Source of the DNA: Rhodopseudomonas boonkerdii
GTDB lineage: Bacteria > Pseudomonadota > Alphaproteobacteria > Rhizobiales > Xanthobacteraceae
Assembly: GCF_021184025.1 (NCBI RefSeq)
Contig: NZ_CP036537.1
Location: 3,906,001-3,970,000 of the forward strand
Direction of reading: 5' to 3'
Length of the DNA: 64,000 nucleotides
Below the pieces are notes generated by a model. That model was given only the letters and a program-made list of their open reading frames with translations. It did not search any database and was not told the DNA's origin. Position numbers and translations under genes: made by a program. Below, one piece after another: positions 28,342 through 40,495 of the stretch. Positions within the stretch are counted from its first letter, which is position 1. Every line of letters starts with the position of its first letter.

Positions 28342-28710
28342 TCAATGCCTGAACTTGGCCTGCCCCGATTTTCCGTCCGCCGTCTTCAGCGTGATGCTCA
28401 CCGACGCGCCCTTGGCGATGTCGGCTTTGGCTTCACCCTTGAGCGCATTGCCGGAGGCTGTGAGCTGCAGGGTTTCGCGTTTGCTGCCGGCGCTCAGCAA
28501 GGCCGAACCGGAATAGCCCGCGGTTGGCAGCGGCTTGTTGGCTTCGTCGAGAATGTTGAAGGTCAGCGTCTTGCCGGATGCAACCATCTCCACATGGACG
28601 CCGGCGACATCCTCCATCGGTCCGCCATTCGGCCCCTTCTGATGGACGTGTTGCGCCATCGTCGGCGTCGCGAACAGCAATGCGGACGCAACGAGCAGAA
28701 ACTTCTTCAT
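28342..28710 (-). CDS. small exported protein at the end of the czc region
   Basis: A 122-residue protein with a clear signal peptide (MKKFLLVASALLFATPTMAQ), then a His-bearing start to the mature protein (HVHQKGPNGGP), and a beta-rich domain with no Cys. It lies 90 bases downstream of czcA on the same strand. The position and the His residues suggest a periplasmic protein linked to metal efflux, but the family is not one I can name with confidence. Confidence 0.75.
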   Translation of the reverse strand: MKKFLLVASALLFATPTMAQHVHQKGPNGGPMEDVAGVHVEMVASGKTLTFNILDEANKPLPTAGYSGSALLSAGSKRETLQLTASGNALKGEAKADIAKGASVSITLKTADGKSGQAKFRH

Positions 28711-28737
28711 CAGTGGTCTCCTTATGAGTGAGGTGAT

Positions 28738-32181
<3,444 letters not shown>

Positions 32182-33147
32182 TCAATGGTCATGCGAGGCC
32201 TCCGACTTGCCGAGCTCGGCCTTGACCACGAAGCTGTTTTTGGCGGCATAGCGATCGCCATCCATCAGGCCGAACACGATCTCCACATTCTCGAAATCGC
32301 GGTCGCCGATCTCGACCTCGCGGGCCTCGAACTTCTCGCCGTTGCGGACGAACACCACGTTGCGATTCTCGACTGTCTGCAGCGCCGTGCCCTTCACCGC
32401 CACGGAGACCTGCTTGGCGGAGAGGACCAGCCGCGCCGACACGAACAGGCCGGTGCGCAGACGCATGCCTTCGTTGGCGACCACGGCGCGGACCAGCGCG
32501 CTTTGCGTGTCGCTGCTGCCGACTGGCGAGACATAGGACAGCTGCGCCTCGATGGGCGCACCGCCGTCGCCGACATCGATCTGCACGGTGTCGCCGATCC
32601 GCACGCGCGGCAAATCGCGGCGATAAACGGAGAGATCCACCCACACCGTCGAGATATCGGCGACAATGAAGGCCGGCTTCTGCTCCGACGCATATTCGCC
32701 GAGCGATATCTGGCGATCGATCACCGTGCCGGAGATCGGCGCGCGCATCTCGTAGACCGTGAGGCTCTGATTGCTCTCGATCCTCGCGAGCAGGTCGCCC
32801 TTCTCCACGGTATCGCCGATGCGCTTCCTGATTTCGCGCACGACGCCGGGGAACCGCGGCGTGACCTGCACCAGCGCCTCCTGGTTCGGCTGCAGGATTC
32901 CGTTGAGGATGATCGAGTTGCGCAGCGTGCCCGCAGCGGCGGTCAGTATCTCGATGCCGGCGGCGGCGACCTTGGAATCGGACATCTGGACGACGCCCTC
33001 CTCCGCATGCGCATGGTCTTTCTCGCCATGGCCCTTGTCGGCCGTCTTGTCGGTCGGCGCAGCGTTGCTGACCGGCGCGCTGACATAGACACCGGCGCCG
33101 ACGGCGATCGCCGCGGCGGCCAGCAGCATCATGAGTGGCTTGTTCAT
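32182..33147 (-). CDS. czcB: CzcB-type RND periplasmic adaptor
   Basis: A 321-residue membrane fusion protein. The N-terminal signal/anchor (MMLLAAAAIAVGAGVYVSAP) is followed by a His-rich segment (KGHGEKDHAHAEEG) that could bind metal. The split biotinyl-lipoyl-like domain (EIRKRIGDTVEKGDLLARIE and YEMRAPISGTVIDRQISLGE) and the beta-barrel (RIGDTVQIDVGDGGAPIEAQ) follow, and the end SEASHDH has His again. It bridges CzcA and CzcC. Its start overlaps the czcC stop (ATGA). Confidence 0.94.
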   Translation of the reverse strand: MNKPLMMLLAAAAIAVGAGVYVSAPVSNAAPTDKTADKGHGEKDHAHAEEGVVQMSDSKVAAAGIEILTAAAGTLRNSIILNGILQPNQEALVQVTPRFPGVVREIRKRIGDTVEKGDLLARIESNQSLTVYEMRAPISGTVIDRQISLGEYASEQKPAFIVADISTVWVDLSVYRRDLPRVRIGDTVQIDVGDGGAPIEAQLSYVSPVGSSDTQSALVRAVVANEGMRLRTGLFVSARLVLSAKQVSVAVKGTALQTVENRNVVFVRNGEKFEAREVEIGDRDFENVEIVFGLMDGDRYAAKNSFVVKAELGKSEASHDH

Positions 33148-34415
33148 CGTGCGCTCCCCCGCGCCAGTGCAAACGGATTGCCGACCAGCCCCTCGATGGT
33201 GGCGACGGCGACGTGGAAATTCTGCTGGGCCTCCTGCTCGCGCAGACGCGCCTGGGCGAGGCTGGCTTGCGCATCGAGAACTTCGAGCAGCGAATAGCGG
33301 CCCTGCCCGTAACCTTCGGAAATCGCCGCGGCCGCATCGCGCGCTTTCGGAATGCCGGACTCGCGCAGGATCGCGAGTTCGCGCAGCGAGCCCTGCAGCG
33401 TGTCATAGGCGCGGCCCGCGACGACGATCAGCGTGTTGCGATTGGCCTGTCGTTCGGCCGCGGTCTTGGCGAGACTCTCCTGCGCAGAAAGGATGTTGCC
33501 CTGGTTCTGGTCGAAGATCGGGATCGGCACGGACACCGCGAGGCGCACCGCATTGTCGCCGCTGTCGTTGAAGCGGCGATAGCCCGCGGACACGGTGACG
33601 TCGGGATAGGGCTTCAGCCGCGCCAGCAGCAACTGCGCATTGCGCTGCGCGAAGATCGCCTTCCAGCGCACGAGCTGCGGATTGGCGTCGATGGCCGTGA
33701 CCACGGCCTGAAAAGCCGGCGGGCGGCCGGTGACATCGAGGCGCCCGGACACGGCCGGGAACTTTGGCGCGGTGTCGCCCATCAGGATCGCCAGTTCGCG
33801 GCGCGCGGACGCGAGTGTCGCCTTGGTGCGCTCGCGGTCGGCCTTCACCAGCGCGGACGCGACATCGGCACGCCCGGTCTCGGCGACCGAGGAGGCCCCG
33901 GCCTCGACCCGGCGCTGCAGCAGCGGCGAGATCCGATCGATGGCCTCGACCTGTTCGTTGAGGATCTCGATCCGGCGCTGCAGGCCGAGCACGTTGAGAA
34001 ACGCGATCGCCGTTTCCGACAGCACCTCGAGTCTGACGGCCTGCCGTTCGATGCCCGCCGCGTCCAGGCCCGCCTGCCCGGCCGCGATTCGCGCGTCGCG
34101 CTTGCCCCAGAGTTCGAACATCTGGCTGATCTGCAGCGTGGAGTCCGCCGAGCGCGTGCCACGATAGGCACCGGAGCCGAGGGCGCCGTCGATCTCATAG
34201 GAAATTTCCGGATTGATCAGCGCACCGGACTGGATGCGCTGGCCGCGCGCGATGCCGATGTCACGCTCGGCGGCGGTGAGACGCGGACTTGCGGCGAGCG
34301 CGCGCTGCAGCGCGGTCCCCATGGTGAGGGTTTGCGAATGGGCTACCCCTGCAGGCAATGATACCGCGAGCAGCGCAACCGCGCACGCGAGGCGCGTGGC
34401 GTATGTCGAGAACAT
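33144..34415 (-). CDS. czcC: CzcC-type TolC family outer membrane factor
   Basis: A 423-residue protein with a signal peptide (VALLAVSLPAGVAHSQ) and two OEP/TolC repeats. The helical pattern, with segments such as LTAAERDIGIARGQRIQSGA and EVLDAQASLAQARLREQEAQ, fits a trimeric outer membrane channel. It forms the outer part of the CzcCBA complex. Its end overlaps the czcB start by four bases, so the two are coupled. Confidence 0.92.
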   Translation of the reverse strand: MFSTYATRLACAVALLAVSLPAGVAHSQTLTMGTALQRALAASPRLTAAERDIGIARGQRIQSGALINPEISYEIDGALGSGAYRGTRSADSTLQISQMFELWGKRDARIAAGQAGLDAAGIERQAVRLEVLSETAIAFLNVLGLQRRIEILNEQVEAIDRISPLLQRRVEAGASSVAETGRADVASALVKADRERTKATLASARRELAILMGDTAPKFPAVSGRLDVTGRPPAFQAVVTAIDANPQLVRWKAIFAQRNAQLLLARLKPYPDVTVSAGYRRFNDSGDNAVRLAVSVPIPIFDQNQGNILSAQESLAKTAAERQANRNTLIVVAGRAYDTLQGSLRELAILRESGIPKARDAAAAISEGYGQGRYSLLEVLDAQASLAQARLREQEAQQNFHVAVATIEGLVGNPFALARGSAR

Positions 34416-34463
34416 GATGGAGACCTGACGAACGACGGAGTCTGGGCGTGAAACGCCCGGCGA

Positions 34464-34829
34464 TTACGTTCTGGTCAGGATTTTGGGCGGACGCGGATCG
34501 ATCGCACGCGGCAGCCCGCGATGCTCGGTGTCATAAGACGCCACCGTGCGAACCGCGACGACGACCGGCCTGGCGGTCATGACCATCGGCTCGGCCATCG
34601 TGAAGAAACAACCGTGACAGTGATGGTCAGCCACCGTTCCCGTGTCGGCATGACCGATGCCGTTGTCAGCGACCGACGCGATCGTCGCGAGCGACGGATT
34701 GGTGACATCGAGACCGCACAGGCCATGCATCGCGCCGGTGATCAGATAAGTCGCCAGCACGAACGCAACCAGCACCCTGCGCGGAAGGCGCAGAATGCGA
34801 GAGCGGAACATGCGAGCGAACAGCGTCAC
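34464..34829 (-). CDS. small membrane/exported protein leading the czc operon
   Basis: A 121-residue protein with one N-terminal hydrophobic helix (RVLVAFVLATYLITGAMHGL) and a His/Cys cluster, DHHCHGCFF, near the middle. That cluster is a plausible metal site. The position directly before czcC is the place of CzcI-like accessory proteins in other czc operons, but the sequence is not clearly that family. Confidence 0.7.
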   Translation of the reverse strand: MTLFARMFRSRILRLPRRVLVAFVLATYLITGAMHGLCGLDVTNPSLATIASVADNGIGHADTGTVADHHCHGCFFTMAEPMVMTARPVVVAVRTVASYDTEHRGLPRAIDPRPPKILTRT

Positions 34830-34897
34830 GAAAGCCTCATGGACTGATGCAAGCGAGGTATCATGGCCGGCGAAGACTGTCGATCTGCAATAGAGTT

Positions 34898-34918
34898 ACA
34901 TTCCGAAGGCCAGAATGT
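34898..34918. promoter_or_regulatory. inverted repeat upstream of the czc operon
   Basis: ACATTC, nine bases, GAATGT: 6-base arms about 70 bases upstream of the first gene of the czc operon. It could be an operator for a metal-responsive regulator; none is encoded adjacent. Confidence 0.35.
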
Positions 34919-34950
34919 CGCATGAACGGGAACCGTGGATCTCCGCAGCT

Positions 34951-35039
34951 GTAGGGCGGATGAGCCGAAGGCGTCATCCGCCGACCAAAGTGATGGTTGT
35001 AACTTCGCGGCGGATGACGCTTCGCTCATCCGCCCTACG
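34951..35039. repeat. GGCGGATGAG-type repeat, copy 4
   Basis: GTAGGGCGGATGAGCCGAAG at the left; GCTTCGCTCATCCGCCCTAC at the right. It lies 12 bases from the stop codon of the Bug-type binding protein gene and may serve as its transcript end. Confidence 0.85.
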
Positions 35040-35050
35040 CTTCTTGATCA

Positions 35051-36052
35051 TTACGGCTGCGGCCCCAGTGCAGCGGCGAGTTCCGCCCAGACGGGCGCCT
35101 CGTCTTTGTACAGTGCGTTGCTGGCCTCCAGCGTCATCGCGCCTTCATCGACACCCTGGCTCCTGAGCACTTCGCGCACCCGATCGCTCTTGCTGGCGGC
35201 AACGAACAGCGCGTTGAGCTTCGCCACGATCTCCGGCGGCGTCTTGGCGGGCGCCATGCATCCCTGAAAGGTGAGCAGCGAATGCGCGCGCGAAGTTGCC
35301 CCCTGTTCCTTGAAGGTCGCCACATCGGGCAGCACATCGAGGCGGCGGCGAGACACGGCGACTGCGCGACCCTTGCCGGTCTGCAACACCGGCAGCGCCG
35401 CAGTATAGCTGCCGATACCGGCTTCGATCGAGCCACCGGCGAGGTCGCTCCACATCGGCGCCTCGCCGCGGTAATGCACGGCCTCCATCTTCAACCCGTA
35501 TTGCTTGTTAAGTTCGACGATGACCATGTGCGCGAACGAGCCCGCGGCATAGGTGCCGACATTCACCTTGTCGGTCTTTTTCGCATAGGCGATGAAGTCG
35601 TTCAGCGTCTTCGCGCCGACCTTCTCGCTCACCACCAACGGCAGGCTGCCGCCCGGCATCACCGCCACCCAGGTGAAATCCTGCGCAACATTGTACTTGA
35701 TGTCCTTGATGAGCACGGGATTAAGCATATAGGCGGTGGTGTTGCAGATCATCAGCGTATGACCGTCGGGATCGGAGCGCTTCAGCTCCATGGCCGCAAC
35801 GGCACCGCCGGCGCCGGCCTTGTTCTCGACGACAATGGTCTGCCCGAGCTCGCGCTGCAGATATTCGCCATAAAGGCGTGCGAACTGATCGGTCTGGCCG
35901 CCGGGGGCGGAGCCTGCGAGAATCTTGATGGGTTTTGTGGGCCATGTATTGGCACGGCCGAGCGACGGCGCGCTCAACAATGCGGTAGCACCCGCTCCTG
36001 CAGCGACGAACTGGCGACGGCTCAGCAGACGCGACTTGTTTTGCACGATCAT
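35051..36052 (-). CDS. Bug-family tripartite tricarboxylate transporter binding protein
   Basis: A 333-residue periplasmic binding protein. The Tat-like N-terminus (LLSRRQFVAAGAGATALLSA) is followed by the Bug pattern WPTKPIKILAGSAPGGQTDQ and YMLNPVLIKDIKYNVAQDFT. Bug proteins deliver carboxylates or small aromatic or nicotinic acids to TctAB-type permeases. No tctA or tctB gene is in the window, so it is an orphan receptor here. It lies downstream of the deacetylase and monooxygenase genes on the same strand but is separated from them by a repeat. Confidence 0.9.
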   Translation of the reverse strand: MIVQNKSRLLSRRQFVAAGAGATALLSAPSLGRANTWPTKPIKILAGSAPGGQTDQFARLYGEYLQRELGQTIVVENKAGAGGAVAAMELKRSDPDGHTLMICNTTAYMLNPVLIKDIKYNVAQDFTWVAVMPGGSLPLVVSEKVGAKTLNDFIAYAKKTDKVNVGTYAAGSFAHMVIVELNKQYGLKMEAVHYRGEAPMWSDLAGGSIEAGIGSYTAALPVLQTGKGRAVAVSRRRLDVLPDVATFKEQGATSRAHSLLTFQGCMAPAKTPPEIVAKLNALFVAASKSDRVREVLRSQGVDEGAMTLEASNALYKDEAPVWAELAAALGPQP

Positions 36053-36195
36053 CCTCCCGATGTGATCCTGTCGCTTGCGGACAGGTGCATCGAGTATGAA
36101 CTGCTTCGGCGCGAGAAAGCAAAGAGCGCAGGAGTTGAATGACGATGCGCGATGATGCCGCGCGGTAGTGTTATTCCGCGTGGTGAACCTCGAAT

Positions 36196-36316
36196 GTAGG
36201 GCGGATGAGTCGAAGGCGTCATCCGCCGTTCTTCGTCACATAACTTCGGCCGGCGGATTACGCGGAGTTTATCGTCGGGCGCGCTTCGCGCGACCCGTTG
36301 GCTAATCCACCCTACG
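36196..36316. repeat. composite GGCGGATGAG-type repeat, copy 5
   Basis: It begins GTAGGGCGGATGAGTCGAAG and ends TAATCCACCCTACG. An internal TTCGGCCGGCGGATTACG joins what look like two related elements, with a GCGCGCTTCGCGCG palindrome in the second. It lies between the deacetylase gene and the start of the Bug protein gene. Confidence 0.75.
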
Positions 36317-36324
36317 GTAGAGCA

Positions 36325-37275
36325 TCACGGCTGCGGCGGAAAATGCGTGCGCCAATGCTGCGCCACATCGATGCCACGGCAGAACCACACGCCATCATGC
36401 GCACACATATGTTCGAGCATCCGGATCAACCCGCCAGCACGACCGGGGCGACCGATCAGGCGATCATGCAGACCGATGGACAGCAGCTTCGGCGCACCGG
36501 CGACACCCTCTGCATAGAGGATATCGAAAGCATCGCGTATATAGGTGAAGAACTGCTCCCCGGTCGAGAAACCTGAGTTTTCGTTGAAGCGATTGTCGTT
36601 GGCCTCGTAGGAGTAAGGCACGACGAGGAACGGGCCGGGTTCGGTCTGCACCCAATAGGGAAGCTCGTCCGCCAGCGAGTCGCGGTCGTAGAGGAAACCG
36701 CCCTCTTCCGCGAGCAGACGCCGTGTGTTGGGGCCGGGACGCCCCGTCATCCAGCCACGCGGGCGTTCGCCGGTGATGCCTTGCAGGATCTCGATTGCCT
36801 TGCGGATATGCGCGCGCTCGGTCGCTTCATCGACATCGCAATAATCGATCCAGCGGTAGCCGTGGCTGACCATCTCATGGCCGCGCGCCACGCACGCTCT
36901 CGCCAGTTCGGGATTCTGCTCCATCGCCCGCGCAACCCCGAGAATACTGACCGGCACCTTGAAGCGATCGAGGATATCGAGAATGCGCCAGGCGCCGCGG
37001 CGACTGCCATATTCGAACACGGATTCCACCAGCGGCACGCGCACGCCTTGTTTGGTCGGCACGCCGATGTCGTTGAGCATGCCCTCGGAGACCGCATCGC
37101 CATTGGCAAGTGTCGCTTCGCCGCCGCCCTCAATGTTGAGGCTGATGCTGACGGCAATCTTCGCGCCATCAGGCCATTTGGGATCGGGCGAGGTCGCGCC
37201 ATAGCCGACGAGATCGCGCGCGGTCATCGCATCGGGGCGAATGTCGCCAAGCTTCATCGCTGCAAATTCGGACAT
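36325..37275 (-). CDS. PuuE-like polysaccharide deacetylase family protein
   Basis: About 316 residues. ATG 37275 is chosen because CCGGAGG lies seven bases upstream. The fold signatures are those of the NodB-type deacetylases in the allantoinase PuuE branch: RRGAWRILDILDRFKVPVSI, HEMVSHGYRWIDYCDVDEAT, and WMTGRPGPNTRRLLAEEGGF. PuuE opens the hydantoin-like ring of allantoin. Here the gene overlaps the NicC-like monooxygenase by 22 bases, so the substrate may be a ring compound made by that enzyme. No purine degradation genes are close. Confidence 0.85.
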   Translation of the reverse strand: MSEFAAMKLGDIRPDAMTARDLVGYGATSPDPKWPDGAKIAVSISLNIEGGGEATLANGDAVSEGMLNDIGVPTKQGVRVPLVESVFEYGSRRGAWRILDILDRFKVPVSILGVARAMEQNPELARACVARGHEMVSHGYRWIDYCDVDEATERAHIRKAIEILQGITGERPRGWMTGRPGPNTRRLLAEEGGFLYDRDSLADELPYWVQTEPGPFLVVPYSYEANDNRFNENSGFSTGEQFFTYIRDAFDILYAEGVAGAPKLLSIGLHDRLIGRPGRAGGLIRMLEHMCAHDGVWFCRGIDVAQHWRTHFPPQP

Positions 37276-38414
37276 AGGGCCTCCGGAATGGCGCGGTCGA
37301 GGGGAACGGTGCAGGCATCGTAGCCGAAGAACCAATCGGTTGCGGTCGGGCCATGCATCCACGAATTGGCGATGGAAATCTGCTGGATATCGGCGACACG
37401 CGGGATGCGGATCATGGTGTAATGCGCGAAGGCCGTGGCGGGATCGCCGAACTCGGCAATGCAGCGGCTGAGGATGGCGGCATCCTCGATCGCCGCCGAG
37501 CCGCCGGCGGCCATGAACGGACGCACCGCGTGGCAGGCATCGCCCATCAGCACCACGCGGCCCTTGTACCAGGTGTCGTTGCGGGGCCGGTCATAGATCG
37601 GCCAGACGGTGACGTCGGCGGCGGCTTCCGCCGCGCGCTTCAGATCGGGATGTGCATCATCGAAGGCGGCGACGAATTCGTCGCGGTCGCCCTTCACGGG
37701 CGATCCGTCGCCGTCCCAGCGCTCCTTCGGCAGCGCCGCCATGACATAGACTTCCTGACGGTCCGGCGTCATGTAGTAGGCCAGCGTATGGCGATCGGGC
37801 GCCCACCACTTGGTGCAGTCGTCGATGGGATCACCCTTGATGCGGCTGGCCGGGAACACCGCGCGCGGTGCAGAACGCCCGATGAAGCGCGGCTCTTCCG
37901 CGCCAAGGATGAATTCGCGGGTGATGGAACGGATACCGTCGGCGCCGATGGCGATATCGGCCTCAACGCTCACGCCATTCTCGAAGCACAGCGTCAGCGT
38001 ATCGCCGCGTTCCTCGATGCCGGCGAGCTTATGCGAGAAGCGGATCGTGCCCGGCTGGAGCGGCCGCTGCAGCAATTGATGCAGATCGGCGCGGTGAATG
38101 TTGACGAAGGGGCCGCCGAAACGCGCTTCGCACTCGGCATCGAAATCGAGCTTGTAGAGCTGCTCACCCGTCTCCCAGGCGCGGCTGAGGAACGCATCCG
38201 GCCGGATGCCGGTGGAGGCGAAGGCCTCTTCGAGATCGAGGCGGCGCAGCACTTTCGAGACATTGGCGCCGAGAATGATGCCGGCGCCGATGCGCGAAAA
38301 GCTCGGCGACTGCTCATAGACTGCCACCGCAAACCCCGCACGCTGCAGCAGCCCCGCTGCCGTCAATCCGGCGAGACCCGCGCCAAGAACGGCGATCCGT
38401 GTTCCGCGATCCAT
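37254..38414 (-). CDS. NicC-like FAD-dependent monooxygenase
   Basis: A 386-residue group A flavoprotein hydroxylase. FAD motifs: GAGLAGLTAAGLLQ (residues 11-24), the DG motif IGADGIRS, and the GD motif GRVVLMGDACHAVRPFMAAG. Segments such as CTKWWAPDRHTLAYYMT and the C-terminal NSWMHGPTATDWFFGYDA resemble 6-hydroxynicotinate 3-monooxygenase (NicC). It would use NADH and O2 on a hydroxylated N-heterocycle or aromatic acid. First gene of a minus-strand pair with the PuuE-like protein, divergent from an ABC transporter operon. Confidence 0.87.
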   Translation of the reverse strand: MDRGTRIAVLGAGLAGLTAAGLLQRAGFAVAVYEQSPSFSRIGAGIILGANVSKVLRRLDLEEAFASTGIRPDAFLSRAWETGEQLYKLDFDAECEARFGGPFVNIHRADLHQLLQRPLQPGTIRFSHKLAGIEERGDTLTLCFENGVSVEADIAIGADGIRSITREFILGAEEPRFIGRSAPRAVFPASRIKGDPIDDCTKWWAPDRHTLAYYMTPDRQEVYVMAALPKERWDGDGSPVKGDRDEFVAAFDDAHPDLKRAAEAAADVTVWPIYDRPRNDTWYKGRVVLMGDACHAVRPFMAAGGSAAIEDAAILSRCIAEFGDPATAFAHYTMIRIPRVADIQQISIANSWMHGPTATDWFFGYDACTVPLDRAIPEALCPNLQR

Positions 38415-38704
38415 CTGTCACCTCGTCGCAAGCGGCGGCGCCGTCGTGGGCGTCACATTGTTCGCTATCTAATGATTTCGCATAGGACGAGCGATTGACA
38501 ACTGTCAAGTTTGCCCGCTCTGCGCCTGCGGAAAGAGCTGAATGCGTTTAATTTACGCGATAAACGGCAGTTTTTGGCGTGACTTTAGGCAACAATCTCG
38601 TTGATCTGGATCGAGGCAGAATCTAACTTTCATTCGATTGTGAATAATTGGAGCATGAACCCGCTCCGAAATCGGCCTCCTCTCCACCCATCGAAGGTCA
38701 GACC
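38415..38704. promoter_or_regulatory. divergent control region between monooxygenase and ABC transporter operons
   Basis: This 290-base gene-free, AT-richer region includes two inverted repeats: TTGACA-AC-TGTCAA at 38495-38508 and CGTTTA...TAAACG at 38545-38566. The MarR-type gene at the end of the transporter operon is the obvious candidate regulator. The TTGACA half can also be read as a -35 element on the plus strand. Confidence 0.55.
38495..38508. promoter_or_regulatory. palindrome TTGACAACTGTCAA
   Basis: Perfect 6-base arms with a 2-base centre in the divergent spacer, 81 bases from the monooxygenase start. The size and symmetry fit a MarR-type operator. Confidence 0.5.
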
Positions 38705-39673
38705 ATGAAATTCCGCGCTCGCCTCACCGCCGCCCTGCTCGCGACCCTGGCCACGGCCGGCGTCTCCACCGCCCAGGCGGCCGAGATCAATTTCATCACC
38801 GATTTCGGCTTCAACGGCCGCCACGCCTATTTTTACGTCGCCCGCGAGAAGGGCTACTACAAGGCCGAAGGCTTTGAAGTGAACTTCGTGCGCGGCCAGG
38901 GCTCGGCCGACGCCATCAAGAAGGTCGCCGCAGGCGTCGCGAGTTTCGGTTTCGCCGATGCCGGCTCGCTGGTGCTGGCGCGTGGCAATGACGGCGTGCC
39001 GGTTAAGCTGGTCTCGGTGGTCTATGCCAAGCCGCCGCAGGCGATCTTCGCCATAAAGGGCAGCGGCATCACCTCGCCGAAGGATCTCGAAGGCAAAACC
39101 ATCGCCGATACCGCATCGAGTTCGGTGCGCCTGCTCTTCCCCGCTTTCGCCAAGGCGGCCGGCATCGATGCCAGCAAGGTGAAATGGGTGGTGGCCGAAG
39201 GCTCCGCGCTGCCGTCGCTGCTCGCCAATGGCCGCGCCGATGCGATCTGCCAGTTCTCGGTGGGAGAGCCGCTGATCGCCGCCGCCGTAGCGCCGAAAGA
39301 GGTGGTGCGCATCAACTACGCCGACAGCAAACTCGACTATTACGGCAACGGCCTGATCGCCTCGGAAGAGATGATCGCCAAGAACCCGGACCAGGTGAAG
39401 GCTTTTGTGCGCGCGACGATCAAAGGCATGAAGGACGCTTTCGCCGATCCGGCGGAAGCGGCGACCATCATGGCGAAATACGAGAAGTCACTTTCGCCCG
39501 CAGTCATCGAAGGCGAGACCAAGCTCGTCAAGGAACTCGCCGAAGTGAAAGGCTCCCTCGGCCATATCGAGCCGAAGAGCATCGCCAACACGGTGGATGT
39601 GATGTCGACCAACTTCTCGCTGAAGACTCCCGTGAAAACGGAAGATCTGTTCGCACCTGGCTTCGTCGACTGA
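38705..39673 (+). CDS. ABC transporter substrate-binding protein, NMT1/THI5-like
   Basis: About 322 residues from ATG 38705, preceded by GAAGG. Signal peptide LTAALLATLATAGVSTAQA, then INFITDFGFNGRHAYFYVAR and GYYKAEGFEVNFVRGQGSAD, as in the SsuA/ThiY/NMT1 family. Such receptors bind sulfonates, pyrimidines, ureides, taurine or other small heterocycles. The gene is directly coupled to an ATPase (the TGA stop and next ATG share a base) and a permease, giving a complete importer. Confidence 0.92.
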   Translation: MKFRARLTAALLATLATAGVSTAQAAEINFITDFGFNGRHAYFYVAREKGYYKAEGFEVNFVRGQGSADAIKKVAAGVASFGFADAGSLVLARGNDGVPVKLVSVVYAKPPQAIFAIKGSGITSPKDLEGKTIADTASSSVRLLFPAFAKAAGIDASKVKWVVAEGSALPSLLANGRADAICQFSVGEPLIAAAVAPKEVVRINYADSKLDYYGNGLIASEEMIAKNPDQVKAFVRATIKGMKDAFADPAEAATIMAKYEKSLSPAVIEGETKLVKELAEVKGSLGHIEPKSIANTVDVMSTNFSLKTPVKTEDLFAPGFVD

Positions 39674-40494
39674 TGACCGCGAGCATCGAGCTCAAGCCTG
39701 TATCGTCGCGGCCTGCCGCGGCGATGGTCCCGGCCATCGACCTCAAGAACGTGACCAAGACCTATCCCGGCCGGAACGGCAACGCGACCCATGCGCTGGG
39801 GCCGGTGGACCTGCGCATCGATCCCGGCAGCTTCGTGTCGGTGGTGGGGCCGTCAGGCTGCGGCAAGTCAACGCTGCTGCGCCTCGTCGCGGGGCTGGAA
39901 ATGCCGGACAGCGGCACCATGCAGCGCTATGGCACTGACCTCGCCGGTCCTTCTCATGAAGTGGGCATCGTGTTTCAGGAACACGTGCTGTTTCCATGGG
40001 CCACCATTCTCGACAACGTGCTGCTCCCCGCCGACGTACTGGCGTTGCCGAAGGCCGCCGCGCGCGAGCGTGCGCTCAAACTGCTTGAGCTCACCGGCCT
40101 CAAGGATTTCGCCCATCAGCGCCCGCAGGCTCTCTCCGGCGGCATGAAACAGCGCGCCGCCTTCTGCCGCGCGATGATTTCCGATCCGCGCCTGCTGTTG
40201 CTCGACGAGCCTTTCGGTGCGCTCGATGCGCTGACGCGGGAAGAACTGTCGCTCGAATTGTCGCGCCTGTGGCAGGAGCTCGGGCGTGCGGCGCTGCTGA
40301 TCACCCATGACATCGAGGAAGCGATCCTGTTGGGCGACCGCGTGCTGATCATGTCGGAACGCCCCGGCACCATTCGCGCCGACATCACCATCGACCTGCC
40401 GCGCCCGCGCAATGCCGACACGGTGAAGCTGCCGCGCTTCCAGGAGATCAAGAACCAGATCCGCGACATCATCTTCAACCGGACTGAGACCTGA
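39673..40494 (+). CDS. ABC transporter ATP-binding protein (SsuB/TauB type)
   Basis: About 273 residues from ATG 39673, which shares one base with the previous stop. Walker A is GPSGCGKST, the Q-loop is VFQEHVLFPW, the signature is LSGGMKQR, Walker B is LLLLDEPFGALD and the H-loop is LLITHDIEEA. The order and motifs match ATPases of nitrate/sulfonate/pyrimidine-type importers. It powers the transporter made with the flanking genes. Confidence 0.94.
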   Translation: MTASIELKPVSSRPAAAMVPAIDLKNVTKTYPGRNGNATHALGPVDLRIDPGSFVSVVGPSGCGKSTLLRLVAGLEMPDSGTMQRYGTDLAGPSHEVGIVFQEHVLFPWATILDNVLLPADVLALPKAAARERALKLLELTGLKDFAHQRPQALSGGMKQRAAFCRAMISDPRLLLLDEPFGALDALTREELSLELSRLWQELGRAALLITHDIEEAILLGDRVLIMSERPGTIRADITIDLPRPRNADTVKLPRFQEIKNQIRDIIFNRTET

Positions 40495-40495
40495 T

